DNA from: Adiantum capillus-veneris | Lineage: Eukaryota > Streptophyta > Polypodiopsida > Polypodiales > Pteridaceae | DNA length: 64,000 bases | Assembly: GCA_014529385.2 (NCBI GenBank) | Contig: CM043946.1 | Span: 21,880,577 to 21,944,576 of the forward strand | Direction of reading: 5' to 3' | Shown here: in pieces, positions 51,555 to 63,419 of the stretch | How positions within the stretch are numbered: the stretch's first letter is position 1 | How the letters are laid out: each line of letters begins with the position of its first letter | Program-made: the position numbers and the translations under genes | Notes under the pieces: generated by a model | What the model was told of the DNA's origin: nothing | Database searches by the model: none | What the model saw: the letters and a program-made list of their open reading frames with translations, nothing else

Positions 51555-53212
51555 TCACCACCACCAGAATAAGCGCTCCCACCAATGACAACTCTTCTTT
51601 CTGTCAGCACGACGGCGGGCTCGTACAACACAAGCATGGCTGAGGTGAGAGCCAGGAAGAAGCTGGCGAATGGGGTCTCGACAACCAAGCTCTTTGCGAC
51701 AAGCATGGCGAAGAAAGGGCCAAAGAGCTGGGTCTCCAAGGTGCTTCCTACTCAGACTCCAGAGAGTATCCCCTTTCCTCACTCGCCACCATGCCTCCTC
51801 CTCTTCCATTCGCAAGGCCTCCCTCTCTTCTGCCCCCACAGCTACTACCGCCTCCGCTACTGTCCCTACGCAAGCAATCAAGCTTCACTCGTGTGAACTA
51901 CCAATTTTAGTGTAGCCAAAATATGCACTCATGCATGCTTATGATATACACTCAAGTTGCCCCAAGTCCCACATATAGTATCTCCCTCCCCCTTCAGCTG
52001 GCTCCCCATGTCGTAGATTCGAACATCCTCTGCATGCATATCCAATCATTGCATGAGCTAATACATAGCCACTCTCTATCAGACAAATATGTCTGTCAGA
52101 ATGCAACGAATACGGTGAGTGCGAAACCTAGATCAGAACAGTAGAGGGCTATTATCATTTAAGGAAAGCAACATGGACATCACCATAATGCAAAATAGGC
52201 CAATCCAATGCTACAGTAACTCAACGATGAAAAATCCAACCGCAGAAAAAAAACAACTATCTTGGGCAGTGACATTCAGAAAGGATTCTGGTATGAGGAG
52301 AGCCAGCAGTGAAAGCACCAGTTGCCCTCTTTCAGATTTGTTAAATGCCATGGTTTCAACTTGCCGATAAGCCTCAGACAAACCTTGGCTGCCTCTCCAT
52401 TACGAACAAAATTTCATTCATACAGAAGCTTTAGCACCAATAAATTGCTCTGCAAACAGCAAACAAACTCTTCATTGATGCATGATTTGAGCACATTACC
52501 GACCGGAAATGAAGCACATGGTAAACATACACTGCATACAAAGACAACAATGTTGTAATATGGTCACCCAACACTCAATGCCATATGTGACCAAACACTC
52601 TCTCACTATCACTATCACTCAATGCCGATGTCCCCGAACCTGCTCTCACTATCACTATCGATGTAATACTGTGAAGAGAACCTAATGGCAGGCGATTATC
52701 ATGTGACTCTATCGCGATGAAACAAAAACACTTGGACATCATGCCAATGTTGCTCGCCACATTAGTTTTCGAGTATGAGTAGTGAGACACTTTCGGGCAT
52801 GCTACCGTAGCACACTAGCCCATGCCATTGTGATGAATTGGCAATGGGTAAACACGAGCCACAGTGACTAATCAGTTTAAATAATGGTAACAAAACACAT
52901 TTCGTCAGTTCTTTTAGTTTGATCAATGCAAACTGTATGCAGATGTGAAAAAACAAAATCCATTTTTCCAGTAGCCACAGTAACTGACCAGTTTGATTAA
53001 TGCTAACAAAACCCATTTCGCCAGTTTCGCATTAATGTTAGCATCCATCAAACTGGCAAAATGGAATTTGTTTGATCCTTACCACAAACAGAGAACGAGC
53101 AGAGGCCAAAGCCAATGACCAGTTCGACTTGACCTCAAGAGAGAGTAGACCTACCTGCTGCCTGCTGCAGCGCCGGCACCACGCCCTCCGCTGCTGCCTT
53201 CAGCTCGCCCAT
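51555..53212 (-). CDS. small LysM-domain protein, two exons
   Basis: Exon 1 is 53212-53155 (ATG, MGELKAAAEGVVPALQQAA), donor CAG/GTAGGT. Exon 2 is 51865-51555, acceptor TTGCTTGCGTAG. The intron is 1289 bp. The joined length is 369 bp, in phase, giving 122 residues. Residues 46-95 form a LysM domain: W.VRKGDTLWSLSRKHLGD, LWPFLRHACR, DPIRQLLPGSHLS. An Ala/Glu-rich helical part precedes it, and the end is basic then Trp-rich (CHWWERLFWWW). No signal peptide or membrane helix, so probably intracellular. LysM domains bind GlcNAc-type glycans in secreted proteins; intracellular plant LysM proteins are poorly understood. The exons are GC-rich against AT-rich surroundings and show no breaks: the best host gene in the window. 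Confidence 0.75.
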
Positions 53213-53275
53213 CTACGTGTAGCGATCCTAAAACTTGACAACTGCCAATGTGATAGTGAAAGTCCTCACCAAGGC

Positions 53276-53299
53276 TTAAGGGTGGTTACACATCTCCAT
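53276..53299 (-). promoter_or_regulatory. upstream ORF in LysM gene leader
   Basis: ATGGAGATGTGTAACC opens a seven-codon frame ending TAA, about 63 bp before the main ATG at 53212. If the leader includes it, it could reduce translation. Leader extent is unknown. Confidence 0.35.
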
Positions 53300-53419
53300 G
53301 TCCTATCTATCTATATCTATACAATTATAACGGGGAAGGGATTCCGGCCCCTCCCCCGAACACGTGTTAGCAGGAGCTTCAACCGGCAGTGTCCCCTGCA
53401 CCCTCCGGGCACATAGCAT

Positions 53420-53423
<4 letters not shown>

Positions 53424-53492
<69 letters not shown>
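53424..53492. repeat. (AG)n microsatellite upstream of LysM gene
   Basis: About 30 AG units, then a C and four more. On the gene's strand it is CT, as common in plant 5' leaders. It yields false Arg/Glu frames. Confidence 0.95.
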
Positions 53493-55137
53493 ATGGTGCG
53501 GCCCATTCCTAAATGGAGGGTAGACTGCTCCCAAGTCGTTGGTACCAGCAAAGTTGGTCCGTATAGAAAGCAAAGTTGGTCCGTATAGAAAGGAGTGCTA
53601 TGCTGAGCTGGAGATGTTGGTAAGTGCAAGGGGCAGAGATAAAGCAGCTACAAAGAAGCCCGGATAGACAGGTAGCAACTGATATGTATGTATTATGGGG
53701 TTTTGTAGACCTAAAGAACACCAGAGGGGGCCAATTAGGGTGATAGATGAAGGAGGTTCAAGATGCTGATTTTTGGCTTGGATATGAAGAGCTTGAAGTG
53801 GTCTACAAACAGGTTTAGACGGCTCGTCAAAGGGAGCCACGGTGCCCCGATTATGACAGTTCGAAGTTGGAGATGATTGTAGATTCTAGCTGGACAGGGC
53901 ATGTGGTGCAAGGTAGTCCGAGCCAGTTTGGAGATACCGATGTGTAGTGCTTGATTATGGAGCCTGTCGGTCTTTTCAGATTGGCAATCAGAGCCAAGAT
54001 GAGAGAAATATTAGTAGATGAAGTTTTGCTAGGGGCTAGTTCCGAGCCAAGTTGATTGCTTTGGGGAGCGTGCCATCAATTTTTTTTTGAAGCTCAACCA
54101 TGTCCTAAACTATGTTATGCAACATATGGATCTGGCAAGAGAAGACCGCATGTCAATTGGGATCCGGAATTCGAAGTTATGGCTAGTCAAAGATGGCAGT
54201 TAGTAACGACCGCAGGGAATCTTCTAATTTTTGTCGTTTTGGTCGCGTTGGTTGGGAATTCCTGGAGATGTTGAAAAGTAGGTGAGATGGAGGGGCTCAA
54301 GGCCGACAATGTGAGCTTTCAGAGGGACTTTACATGTTAGGGATCGGTTCACTGTGTGGAGAATGGAAAAAGATTGAATTCAGGGAAGAAAACAATTTTT
54401 ATCTGATGGTGCTTAATTTAACATTTTTTTGGGGTGGATTTTACAAAGTTTTGAGTGGGGTAACCAGGCTGTGACACGTGGTAGGGCGAACATATCCCAC
54501 ATGCAGTGTGCGAGCCCAGGATATTAGTGTATATAACTCACATTGGGCACTCACAATGGGCATCACAAAGGGCAAGGAGCTCTTGGAGTGTGGTGAGCTT
54601 CTTGCAATGGCGCTATTGGGGTTGGTGCTACGCGTGGCCATGTTGGGCGATCTCAGCTTTGTGCAATGGCGCAGTAGGCACCCGTGGATGTTGATGGGCA
54701 GCGACGCTCTGTTGATGTAGATGATGACGTGACAGAGCCTGTTCCCGCGCCCTCTAAGGGGGAAATCCTTTTTGAGGAGAAACACGGGGAGCAACAACGA
54801 CGCCACCGTTGCCCTAGGGTGTTGTTCTTGTGTTAATTGAGGGGTGGTGGTTATCGAAGCCCAAGGGGAGGCTCCCATGCAGTGTAAGAGAGAGAGAGAA
54901 GTGGAAAGTTTGTCATAAAGTCTATTATCTAACCAACCCAAATGACTTTCTCATATTAAATTGATCATTTAACGTGGGAGAATAAACGGGAACAAGGGCT
55001 ACAATATAGACATGTGCTTATGGAACACGGGGCCAGAGTCAAAGGGTCCAAATGAGAGATGGTATGCCAAAGAGCAATGCTAGAATGGATCTTGAAAGAC
55101 CTTAGGGTTAGCTTCATTAAAGACCTCCAGTGGTTAG
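53493..55137. other. no gene recognised
   Basis: Frames at 54056-54274, 54478-54720 (plus) and 54441-54941 (minus, 166 residues) overlap and show no family motifs. CAAAGTTGGTCCGTATAGAA is tandemly doubled at about 53549-53590. Confidence 0.45.
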
Positions 55138-56511
55138 TGTAAAAGTCCTTAGAGCTTAGGTTAAAGCTAGGCCTATGCTTGAAGTGCTTGATGATTAAAA
55201 TGCATGAGACACTTGATAGCTAAGGTGCATGCTTAAGCTAGGCATGAGCTTGAAAAGTCAAATTAGTTCCTACAAGGAGGGGCGAGCACTTGAAGCTAGG
55301 GCCATGAGTGAGAGAGAGCCCATACTCTTGCTAAGCTTGTACTTGCTGACTAAGGTGCTTGAGAAGCTTCCCATGCTTGGGGGGAGTAATGTGCTTGAGG
55401 AGCTTGAGGAAAAAAGTGCCGTAAAAAGGAGGGGGCGAGCCGCAAAGCTAGGGGAATGATTTGACCAACTCCCCACTCACGCAAAGGACACCCCTTCCTA
55501 AAGGGGCTTAAGGACACATGTCAAGCTCTCCCTATGCTTAGCGACATGGGGTGCCTGAATCCTATTGGCTAGGCTAAAGAGCGGTTCAATGACCATTTAG
55601 TTATTCAATTAATTGTCTAAATCATTTTCCAAGCCCTCTCTCTCAAAGGGCAAAGGACGACACTTGTCCAAATGCTACCATGTTTGCTTGATATGCACTA
55701 TGCATGTGATTGGCTAGGGTTGCAGGGATCCAATCAAATGCAGGCATTAGCTACAATGAGGGTCGACCAAAGAAAGCTGGGTGTGCTTGGGGGGTATACT
55801 CTCTCTCACACACACTCACATGCTCATTCTTGCTTGGCAAAGCGCAAGAGATCCATCTCCTTCTCCAAGCTTGTTGAGAAGTTGAGAGCCTACACCAACA
55901 CTCTTGGCTATGGAATGCAAATCCAACCAAAATCTATGCTTCAATGCTATGCTTGCCATCTTCTCCATCTTCATTACTATGCTATTATGCTATGCTAAGC
56001 AAGAAGAATGATGATAAGTGAGGAACTACTTCTTTCTCGTATGGAACGTTTCTTCTTCCTCTTCCCTATCCTCATTCCCCTCTAGCTCTCTCCACCTTTG
56101 AAGGTGTTTGAGGCCTTGGGACTAAGGTCGGGGATGGTTAATACTTTTACAAAGTTTATGCTATGCTCATGATTCATGAAGCTTTCCATATTCATTGCAT
56201 CACCTAGGTCACAAAGGAACACAAAGATTGTATTGTACCAAGTCTCTCTTTATGGGAGAATCTATACTACAAAAGCCTATTGGAGGGGGGGCCGCCGGCT
56301 CCACATAAATCCGGTCCTCAACTATTGTCATGTTCTCTAATTCTCTCTCTTGCAAAAGTATTGTTCAAGCCAAGTTAATTAAGTATAACGGTTATGTTGC
56401 TACCGCTAAATAAGTTCATCCTGTATTGTTCTCAAAGTAGTCTCGTGAAAATGCTCACTCTAATTCTCTTAATTCCGTTATTCTCAAAGTTCATAAGCCA
56501 TTTCCATTACA
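55138..56511 (+). repeat. 5' LTR of gypsy element
   Basis: The end CCATTACA at 56511 is fixed by the primer-binding site. The start TGTAAAAGTCC at 55138 is the best inverted partner (TGTAA...TTACA) and gives 1374 bp. No second copy is available to confirm it. Confidence 0.5.
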
Positions 56512-56512
56512 T

Positions 56513-56524
56513 TGGTATCAGAGC
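56513..56524 (+). promoter_or_regulatory. primer-binding site (initiator tRNA-Met type)
   Basis: TGGTATCAGAGC one base after the LTR end, the canonical plant site. Confidence 0.85.
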
Positions 56525-56918
56525 TATTGGTTTCTCTTTTCTTGATTAAGAAGAGAGGTCCTTAAGTTGTCCATGAAAGGTTGGACCTGTTCATTGCAAT
56601 AGGGTAAGTGGGACCGGGATCCATTATCTTGGTTGAGAAGGACTTTGTTTGAGGTACACCGTTGGGAACTATAGTCTTAATAATGGAGTCTCTCGGGGCT
56701 TGCCTTTGGCTTAACCATTATTGAGCTACAAGCAAGCTCAACAGGAACCATAATCAACCGAGCAATGTTAGACCCTCTCCACTAGTCTTTGCAATCAACA
56801 AACTCTAAACCACGGGTGTGGCTGCTTGAGAACTAATTTTCAAAGGTAAAGAAGAGTAGCGACTAAGGTTTTTGAGGGTACAAAGCACAAAGTAATCTAT
56901 ACATAAGTTTGATTAGCA

Positions 56919-58270
56919 TGGCTGAAAATAAACAAGAGAGTAGAATGAACATTGATAACTTTGATTTTGCACATGAAGGTGCTAATGATGATCCCCCCAT
57001 GTTTGTTAATTACCTTGCTACTAGGTTGCAGCAAGCTATGGGCAACCCTACTTTGCAAGCCAAAGTTACTTAACAACTTCGTGGTTATGGGATTCCCTTC
57101 CTCTGCAAGAGGAGAGAGAGCTTAGTAGGCCTCTTGATGAGACTCTTAGAAGAATAATCTCTCCCATAAGAGAGGAGGAATCCAAAGAACGAGAAAGAAG
57201 CGAGTCACTAAGATCCTCTAAAGATGTGGCTCAACAAAGACGACGGTCTAGACGGTCTCCAACTCTTGCCAAGAGGAAACGGTCAACTCTTAGTCCTTCT
57301 CCTCGTCACTCCGAAAGGGAAGAGAGGAAACAAAGGAAGAAAAAGGCAAGAAAGAGGTCACCCTCTTTTCCTTCTTCTTCACCTTCCTCCTCTTCCGACG
57401 AAAGCAATAGTTATTCTCATAGAGAATACAAGAGGAGAGGACACCGCAAATCCTACCCTGCGTGGAGAAGGTCCCAAAAGCTAAAGAAATTCAAAGAGGG
57501 AGGAAAGAGTATCTCTTTTCTCGCCTATGATGGAACCTTTGGTGCTACCGACAAAGTAGTGGCCTTCATCCAGCAATTTAATGCGGCCTTTGGAGATGAG
57601 GGCTTCACGAAGTCCTCCAATCTACATCATGTAGCTATGCACTTCCAAAAATATTCTCGCCAATGGTGGTCTAGCCTTCGTGGCAACGGCCAAAGTGGCA
57701 ACGGCCAAGCCCCAAAGACATGAAAAACTCTATGAGTTTCCATCATGAAGCAATTACTTGCAAGCGATGCAAAGGACAAAGTGCTTACCAAATGACGGAG
57801 TTTGAAATTGCTCTCCAACGAGTCTATCCACAAATACGTGGAAAAGTTTTAGGATTTACATCTCAAGACTACTGTCTTTCAAAAGATAGACTTCACCGAG
57901 CAAAAGAAACAATTCTGTGAGGGATTACATGAAGAAATGGCCGAGTATGTCCACTCCCAATAGCCTGGTTCTATCATTGAAGTAATCCACCACACTATGG
58001 TTGCTTTGCACATCAATTTCCAACAAGGGTCTAAAAGGAATTCCAAGCCCATGGAAAACAAATATCAAAATGATGCAAAGTGGAAGAACAATGCCCAAAA
58101 CTCTTCCCAAGGAAATTCCAACAAGAACAATAACAATTGGTCCAAAGAGAAGGGAGTTTACAACGGTAAAAATAAACTCTCTCTTGAAGAGCTAGAAGCT
58201 TTTTGCAAGGACCACAAATGATTTAAGTGTGGGGAGCAAGGACATGGCCACTGTTCTTGCCCCAAAAGAA
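56919..58270 (+). pseudogene. gypsy gag with SR-rich region and zinc knuckle
   Basis: ATG at 56919 (MAENKQESRMNIDNFDFAHE). A stop near 57068 and a frame change lead to an Arg/Ser-rich stretch (RRRSRRSPTLAKRKRS, REERKQRKKKARKRS) and then capsid motifs: YDGTFGATDKVVAFIQQFNA, HVAMHFQKYSRQWWSSLRG, and in other phases TEFEIALQRVYPQIRGK. After an Asn/Lys-rich linker the knuckle reads FKCGEQGHGHCSCPKR with a TGA exactly where the first Cys should be (58219-58221). At least three frameshifts. RNA-packaging protein, inactive. Confidence 0.75.
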
Positions 58271-58299
58271 ATGCCCACAATGAGACTCCTAGAACTTCC

Positions 58300-58860
58300 A
58301 TGATGAAGCTCGTTCCTGGCTCTACTCACAACTTCATACCATGGAGTTGGCCACTAAGTTGGGCATTCAATCTTTTGAGATGGGAGATAATGTAATTGTT
58401 GATGGAGATTTCAAGGGACAACAAGCCTCCATTACTCGGGAAGTTGAGACTTCATGTCCAAAGCTACGTCGACAAAGAAGACTTTTTCATCTCTCCTCTC
58501 CAAAATGAGGATGTTATCCCAGGGGCACCATGGTTCAACCACATGGCTGCCAACATGATGTTCCCTGAATGGAGAATCTACTTCACCTATAAGGAAAAGA
58601 GCATGTATATAGATGCTAATGAGTGTGGTCGTACTATACCACTTGTAAATTCTCCTGCTTTTGACAAATCGATGAAAAGCTCAGTTTCCTCGTGCATGAT
58701 TTTTGTCAAAGTCTCTCTAAATGATGCTAATGTTTTAACAAAGCAAAGTGTTAGGAATCAAGAAGAATTAGACTTGTCTAATTTTCTAAATGGATTCCAA
58801 GATGTGTTTATCGATGATATCCCTATGGACTTACCTCCAAAATGAGGGGATGATGACCAT
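58300..58860 (+). pseudogene. gypsy protease and RT entry
   Basis: HNFIPWSWPLSWAFN and, in the neighbouring phase, MELATKLGIQSFEMGDNVIV mark the protease start; its Asp box is degraded. The open frame 58396-58845 continues with LGKLRLHVQSYVDKEDFFIS, VIPGAPWFNHMAA (the ILG-PWF motif), the pre-RT linker and DLPPK before the stop near 58844. Confidence 0.7.
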
Positions 58861-59225
58861 CGAATTGAGCTCCTACTAGGAATCTTACCGCCTAACAAGT
58901 CTCCTTATCGAGTTTCCCAAGCTCAACAAGAGGAGATCATGAGGCAAGTACAAGAATTGGTAGTCATAAAGATGGTGAGGCCTAGCTCCTCTCTTTTTTG
59001 TTCTCCAATCCTTTAGTGCAAAAGAAATATGGTACATACCGCATGTGTGTAGAATATTGAGCGCTAAACCATATCACTATCAAAAATAGATTTCCCATAC
59101 CAGGGTCGAAGGTCTTTTTGATAAGCTACAAGGTTTGACCTACTTCAATAGGATTGACCTTAAAAGTGGCTACCATCAAATAAGGATAGAGATGAAGATA
59201 CCGTAAAGACCGTGTTCTGTACATT
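58860..59225 (+). pseudogene. gypsy reverse transcriptase N-terminal fragment
   Basis: HRIELLLGILPPNKSPYRVS, MRQVQELVVIKMVRPSSSLF and DLKSGYHQIRI-like pieces across several frames. At nucleotide level it follows 32571-32830 closely (GATAAGCTACAAGG, TTCAATAGGATTGACCTTAA), so both are one family. It ends before the catalytic YxDD box. Confidence 0.75.
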
Positions 59226-62200
59226 AGGAAGGGAATGAGGTATAGAAGGGCCTCTTTATTTGCCATAGGATTAAAAATGAAATTAAGGAATGAGCAAATG
59301 AGGGACTGCCATGTGGACTAAAATGGTGGGTGTGGCAGGCTCTAAACCTGAGTGGTCAAACTTATAGGCTAAGAGTTGGAGGGGTCTTTTCTTTATTAAT
59401 AAAATGAGAAAATAAGAAAATTTGAACCTTTATCCATAAAGTTGGGGTAAAAACCCACTCTTTCTCTCTCTAGAGGCTATTGACTGCCCCCTCCCTCCCT
59501 AAAAAGGGGTCTTTCAAAAAACGTGCTGACATTCTCTCTCTCCTCTTTAATCTCTCTAAGGCTACTACATCTACTCTCTCTCCCCTTTAGCTATGAAACC
59601 TACATCTTCTTCTTCAAGCCCACTTTTCCCTCCAAATACCTCTTGCAACGGAGGTTGAGACCTCCCTTCTCCATTGATCACTCAGCCTTACCTTCACACC
59701 TCTACAAAAAGCTGTGGATCTACAACATTGGATACTTCTAAGGTATATTTACCAACACCTCACTTCTCCATTGATAACGCAGTCTCACCTTCACACCTCT
59801 ATTGAAAGTTGTAGATTTGCAACACGACTGCTTCTGGAGTATCTTCATCAACACCTTACTTGGTCCTTGTTCCTAATCTAGCTCTCAAACGATCTCTCCT
59901 CACTCATCTACATCATTTTAGAGGTTTGGCATAGGGGCATTGTTGGGTAAGATTATTAGGCTTATGCATTGGTAAGGACAATGAGCTTCATTCCTACTTC
60001 CAACGTTCTCAAATATCTTTGCTCACTCACCATGCTGGTTTTTGTTTCCATCTTTCATGTAGAGATTTGTAGTAGTGCCATTGTATGTATTTGTATACAT
60101 CTTAGCATTTCTCATTAAGCCACACTAATAAAAATTGTGTATATGAACTAATCTTCATTTTCGTCAAAGCATGTGTTGCATTGATTTCATGGATTCTTTA
60201 GGTGCTCGTCAATGTGGGAGTTTTATTGACTCAATAAGTTGCACCAATGTGCAAGACGATAGCAGTTCTTCACTTGCTATCATGACTACATATTATTTAT
60301 GTGGGTGAAAATGCGGCTAAGTTCATGATGTTTACACAAGGTATCAAGAAAACATATGGATTTTCAGACAACATTGACATGGGAAGATCATGGGTTTCAA
60401 GAAAACTCAAGATGGCAAGCGTCTACCAAAGGTACAACATGTGTATATAGCTTCTCTATTGGTGCTTGACATGTCTTTGCCTCAACCTAGGTTTCTTGCA
60501 AATTGTACATGTTCTCCTTCTATTTAAATGTTTTGAATTGTACATTCTATGATTTTACCTCTTAGGTTGCTTCAATATATGCATAATTTGTTGTATTTTC
60601 CTTTCATATATTTTTCCATATAATTTTGTAGAGTGGGAGTCAATGGAATCTTTTACAGGAAACTTTGAAGCTGATTATGTGGACATTGGCAAGTTTTTAT
60701 ATGCAGAATGATTATCTTGTGAGCTTCCCTCACAAGAGATATTCCTCTGTGGCCACGCTTATGCCACATCAAATGCTCTATTATTGGTGAAAATTGGTAT
60801 GCAGAAACCATATTGCAAAGCGAGTCTTGTCAATAAAATTTCCATATAGAAGATGGAAGCAAACAATGAGAGTATAGGAGGCGCTCGACTCCAATACTGT
60901 TTTTCAAGAGATTGTGGACCTTCAAATATTCCCCCACACTAACATCGTTCCCAATAGTTGTATCAATGATGACTAGCACATAAGCAATCTTAGCAAGTAC
61001 CTCAATCCATGAATAGTATTCTTTTTGTGTGGATAGCAAAATTGTAAGGTCTAGAAAAGAGAAGGGTTTTACTTGTGGGGACATCTTATTCCCGTGATGT
61101 ATCATTGTACAAGCTCAAACACAAAGCCTTATCTTAATGAAAATTTTGTTTTACATACCAACTCTGTGCATAACTATTGACTGTAAAGTTTAATTTAAGT
61201 TCTTTTAATCTTTCATTCAATTTTATAGGTGTGATTATTTTGGTATCTCATGAATATTTTGAGTTTTGAGCATTTCAACATTAAAAGTAATTAGGTCTTA
61301 GAAAATGGAATCCAAGAGTTGTATTATTTTGCAAGTGCACGTTTAGTTCTCTATTTATCTTCTCCACAAAAAATAATTTAAAACTCAATTTTTAGTAATT
61401 AAGTGAATTCTAAGTAGTACTACCAAGAGGCACACAAGTGTGAATATGAACTCGTTTTAAATGACTTACACCGTATGATTGATTTTCTAAAGCATGTGTA
61501 CAAATCTAACAAGAACTTTTGATATTGCCTATTGAAATTGTTAAAGGGCTTGCTAAGAGGGATTACAAGGTAGATGATCACAATGGCCTCATCGACTTGG
61601 GCATTGGATGTATAGGTATATATCCAATTTCTTAATTGGGACATAGGCCTAGCTTTTCTAGTGCTTAAGGAAACGGAGAGGGATAAGAACAAAGGAAAAA
61701 ACATGAGGAGAGATAGGAGGTTTAAAGATATAAGTGAGCATGAAGAGGCCTCAATGAAGCTTGTGCTCCTACATGACTCTAGTCTGATGGAAAACATAAA
61801 TTAAAGAGGTGATAGAGGAGTTTCTAGACTTCCATCTACTCCATTTTCATGCAATGGTGATAAAGGGTCATCAATTTGTTTTTGTCATATGACATTTTCA
61901 AAGATTGTTGGACTTCAGTAGTATAAAAAAAATTCTTAATTATTTCACGCTCTAGCCTTTAGTATGGAGCTTTGGAAACTATGGAATTTATGCTCTTTTT
62001 ATATTTTTGTATTTCATGCAAAGCAACTATGATGGCTCTCCGTTTCCTATTCTTCTTATTCATTGGTGGTGGGGAAGGAGGTCATTGTTGTTTCCATGCA
62101 AGGACAAAGTTCTTGTACTTTTTTCTTGCAGACTCTAGAGGACTGTTCGTTCCTCTGTGGTTTGAGCTGTATTCCTATTCCTCTTTTAAACTTTCTTTGG

Positions 62201-62379
62201 CATGGTCACTAAGGGTCTGGTCTTGCGTACCCTCTTTGTAAGAAGTCTACTTATCTGCGAAAATGGGTCACTTGGAAAAAGATTCAAAAGAATGTGTTGC
62301 ATTCGAGACTTGTTGGGTCCATCAAAGTATGGGTTTTTTTTTGCACCACGATCAAGTTACATACCTCATTTTTGGAGAA
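59226..62379. other. no gene recognised; one tandem duplication
   Basis: 59650-59855 holds two roughly 100-bp copies (CTTCTCCATTGAT, CACCTTCACACCTCTA in each). Minus-strand frames 60830-61105 and 61420-61797 have no motifs. The rest is AT-rich. Confidence 0.45.
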
Positions 62380-62950
62380 AAAAATTGGAGTTTTCCATGC
62401 GAGGCCATGTTCCGGGGGCAGATTATGGCCAAATACGACATCTTTTGTACCAAAGAACCGCGTCGGGAGGTGTTTCGGGACGTGAGGGGTCTGTACTAGG
62501 CTCCGTGCGCCACGGTGCGCAAAATCCATGATTGAACTGTAGATTATGGCTAAATCAAGCATCTTTTGCACAAAACAACGGCATCGGGGGGGATTCTAGG
62601 TCAAACAGGCCATTTGCGCGCAGTGGTGCACGGAGCTTGGTCCGGACCCCTCGGTCCCGAAAATCCCCACGACGCTGTTCTTTTGTGCAAAAGATGCTTG
62701 ATTTGGCCATAATCTGTAGTTCAAACATGGATTTTGCGTCCCGTGGTGCACGTAGCCTGGTACAGACCCCTCGCGTCCCGAAACACCCCCCTGACGCGGT
62801 TCTTTGGTGCAAAAGATGCCTGATTTGGCCGGTACAGACCCCTCGGGTCTTGAAACACCCCGCGACGTGGTTCTTTGATGCAAAAGATGCCTGATTTGGC
62901 CGCAATCTGCCCCCAAAACCTGGCCTCGCATGGAAAACTCCAATTTTTTG
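62380..62950. repeat. second foldback repeat
   Basis: The left arm from AAATTGGAGTTTTCCATGCG and the right arm ending in its complement pair over more than 200 bp (shared GAGGGGTCTGTAC, GGCATCTTTTGCA-type and AACCGCGTC pieces). The right arm carries an extra tandem copy of a roughly 75-bp unit. GC-rich against its surroundings; the overlapping open frames on both strands are a by-product. Confidence 0.8.
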
Positions 62951-63419
62951 ACCACAATCCGGCCAATATATTCCGGCAAAAGAGAATATTTTGGCGAACT
63001 TGCAGGAGATCGGTGATTGATTTTTGGTTTCTGGGCGAGTGATTGTAGTTTTTCGACGAGTGATTTTTCTCATGTACAATGGATGCTACTCATTATGGGG
63101 TCTTAAAAATGTGTTTTTCGAAAATAAGAATTACAAGGGTACATCAAGCTCTATACTTAACGCATTTCCATGTCCAACTTGAACATAATAATTTGTCAAA
63201 TCGCAAGAATTTTCACTTTCTTAAGTTGGCTCAAACTTTTTTGAAAATTCCATTTTAGGTATGTAGTATAGTTGAAGCTTCTACGATATCTCAATAAAGA
63301 TTGATGGAATTCAATACTCATTTAGGCTCAGTAATAAATTGCAACTTATTACATAACTTCTACTTTTTTTTAAATCCATTTTTTGGGTCCTTTGAAATCA
63401 AATGAAAGTCTTAATATGA
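62951..63419. other. no gene recognised
   Basis: AT-rich sequence between the foldback repeat and the integrase fragment; nothing supportable. Confidence 0.5.

Larger units (their letters stand above)
55138..59225 (+). mobile_element. 5' half of a gypsy element
   Basis: LTR 55138-56511, primer-binding site, gag from 56919, zinc knuckle, protease and the first part of reverse transcriptase. At about 59225 RT homology stops abruptly after a piece reading KTVFCT, and no RNase H, integrase or 3' LTR follows. Confidence 0.75.

Noticed and set aside
51524-51739. 71-residue hydrophobic frame overlapping the LysM exon
   Set aside because: The LysM frame has motif support and an in-phase spliced exon; this is an out-of-frame shadow.
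53303-53629. Several frames with Ser-Leu or Arg-Glu runs
   Set aside because: Products of the (AG)n microsatellite upstream of the LysM gene.
54441-54941. 166-residue minus-strand frame
   Set aside because: No motif, overlapped by plus-strand frames of similar quality; kept out as probable chance.
56264-56281. TCTATACTACAAAAGCC, resembling a Helitron 5' end
   Set aside because: No convincing CTRR end with hairpin downstream, and it lies inside an LTR.
62555-63079. 174-residue and overlapping frames on both strands
   Set aside because: Open only because of GC-rich inverted and tandem repeats; the same words appear on both strands.
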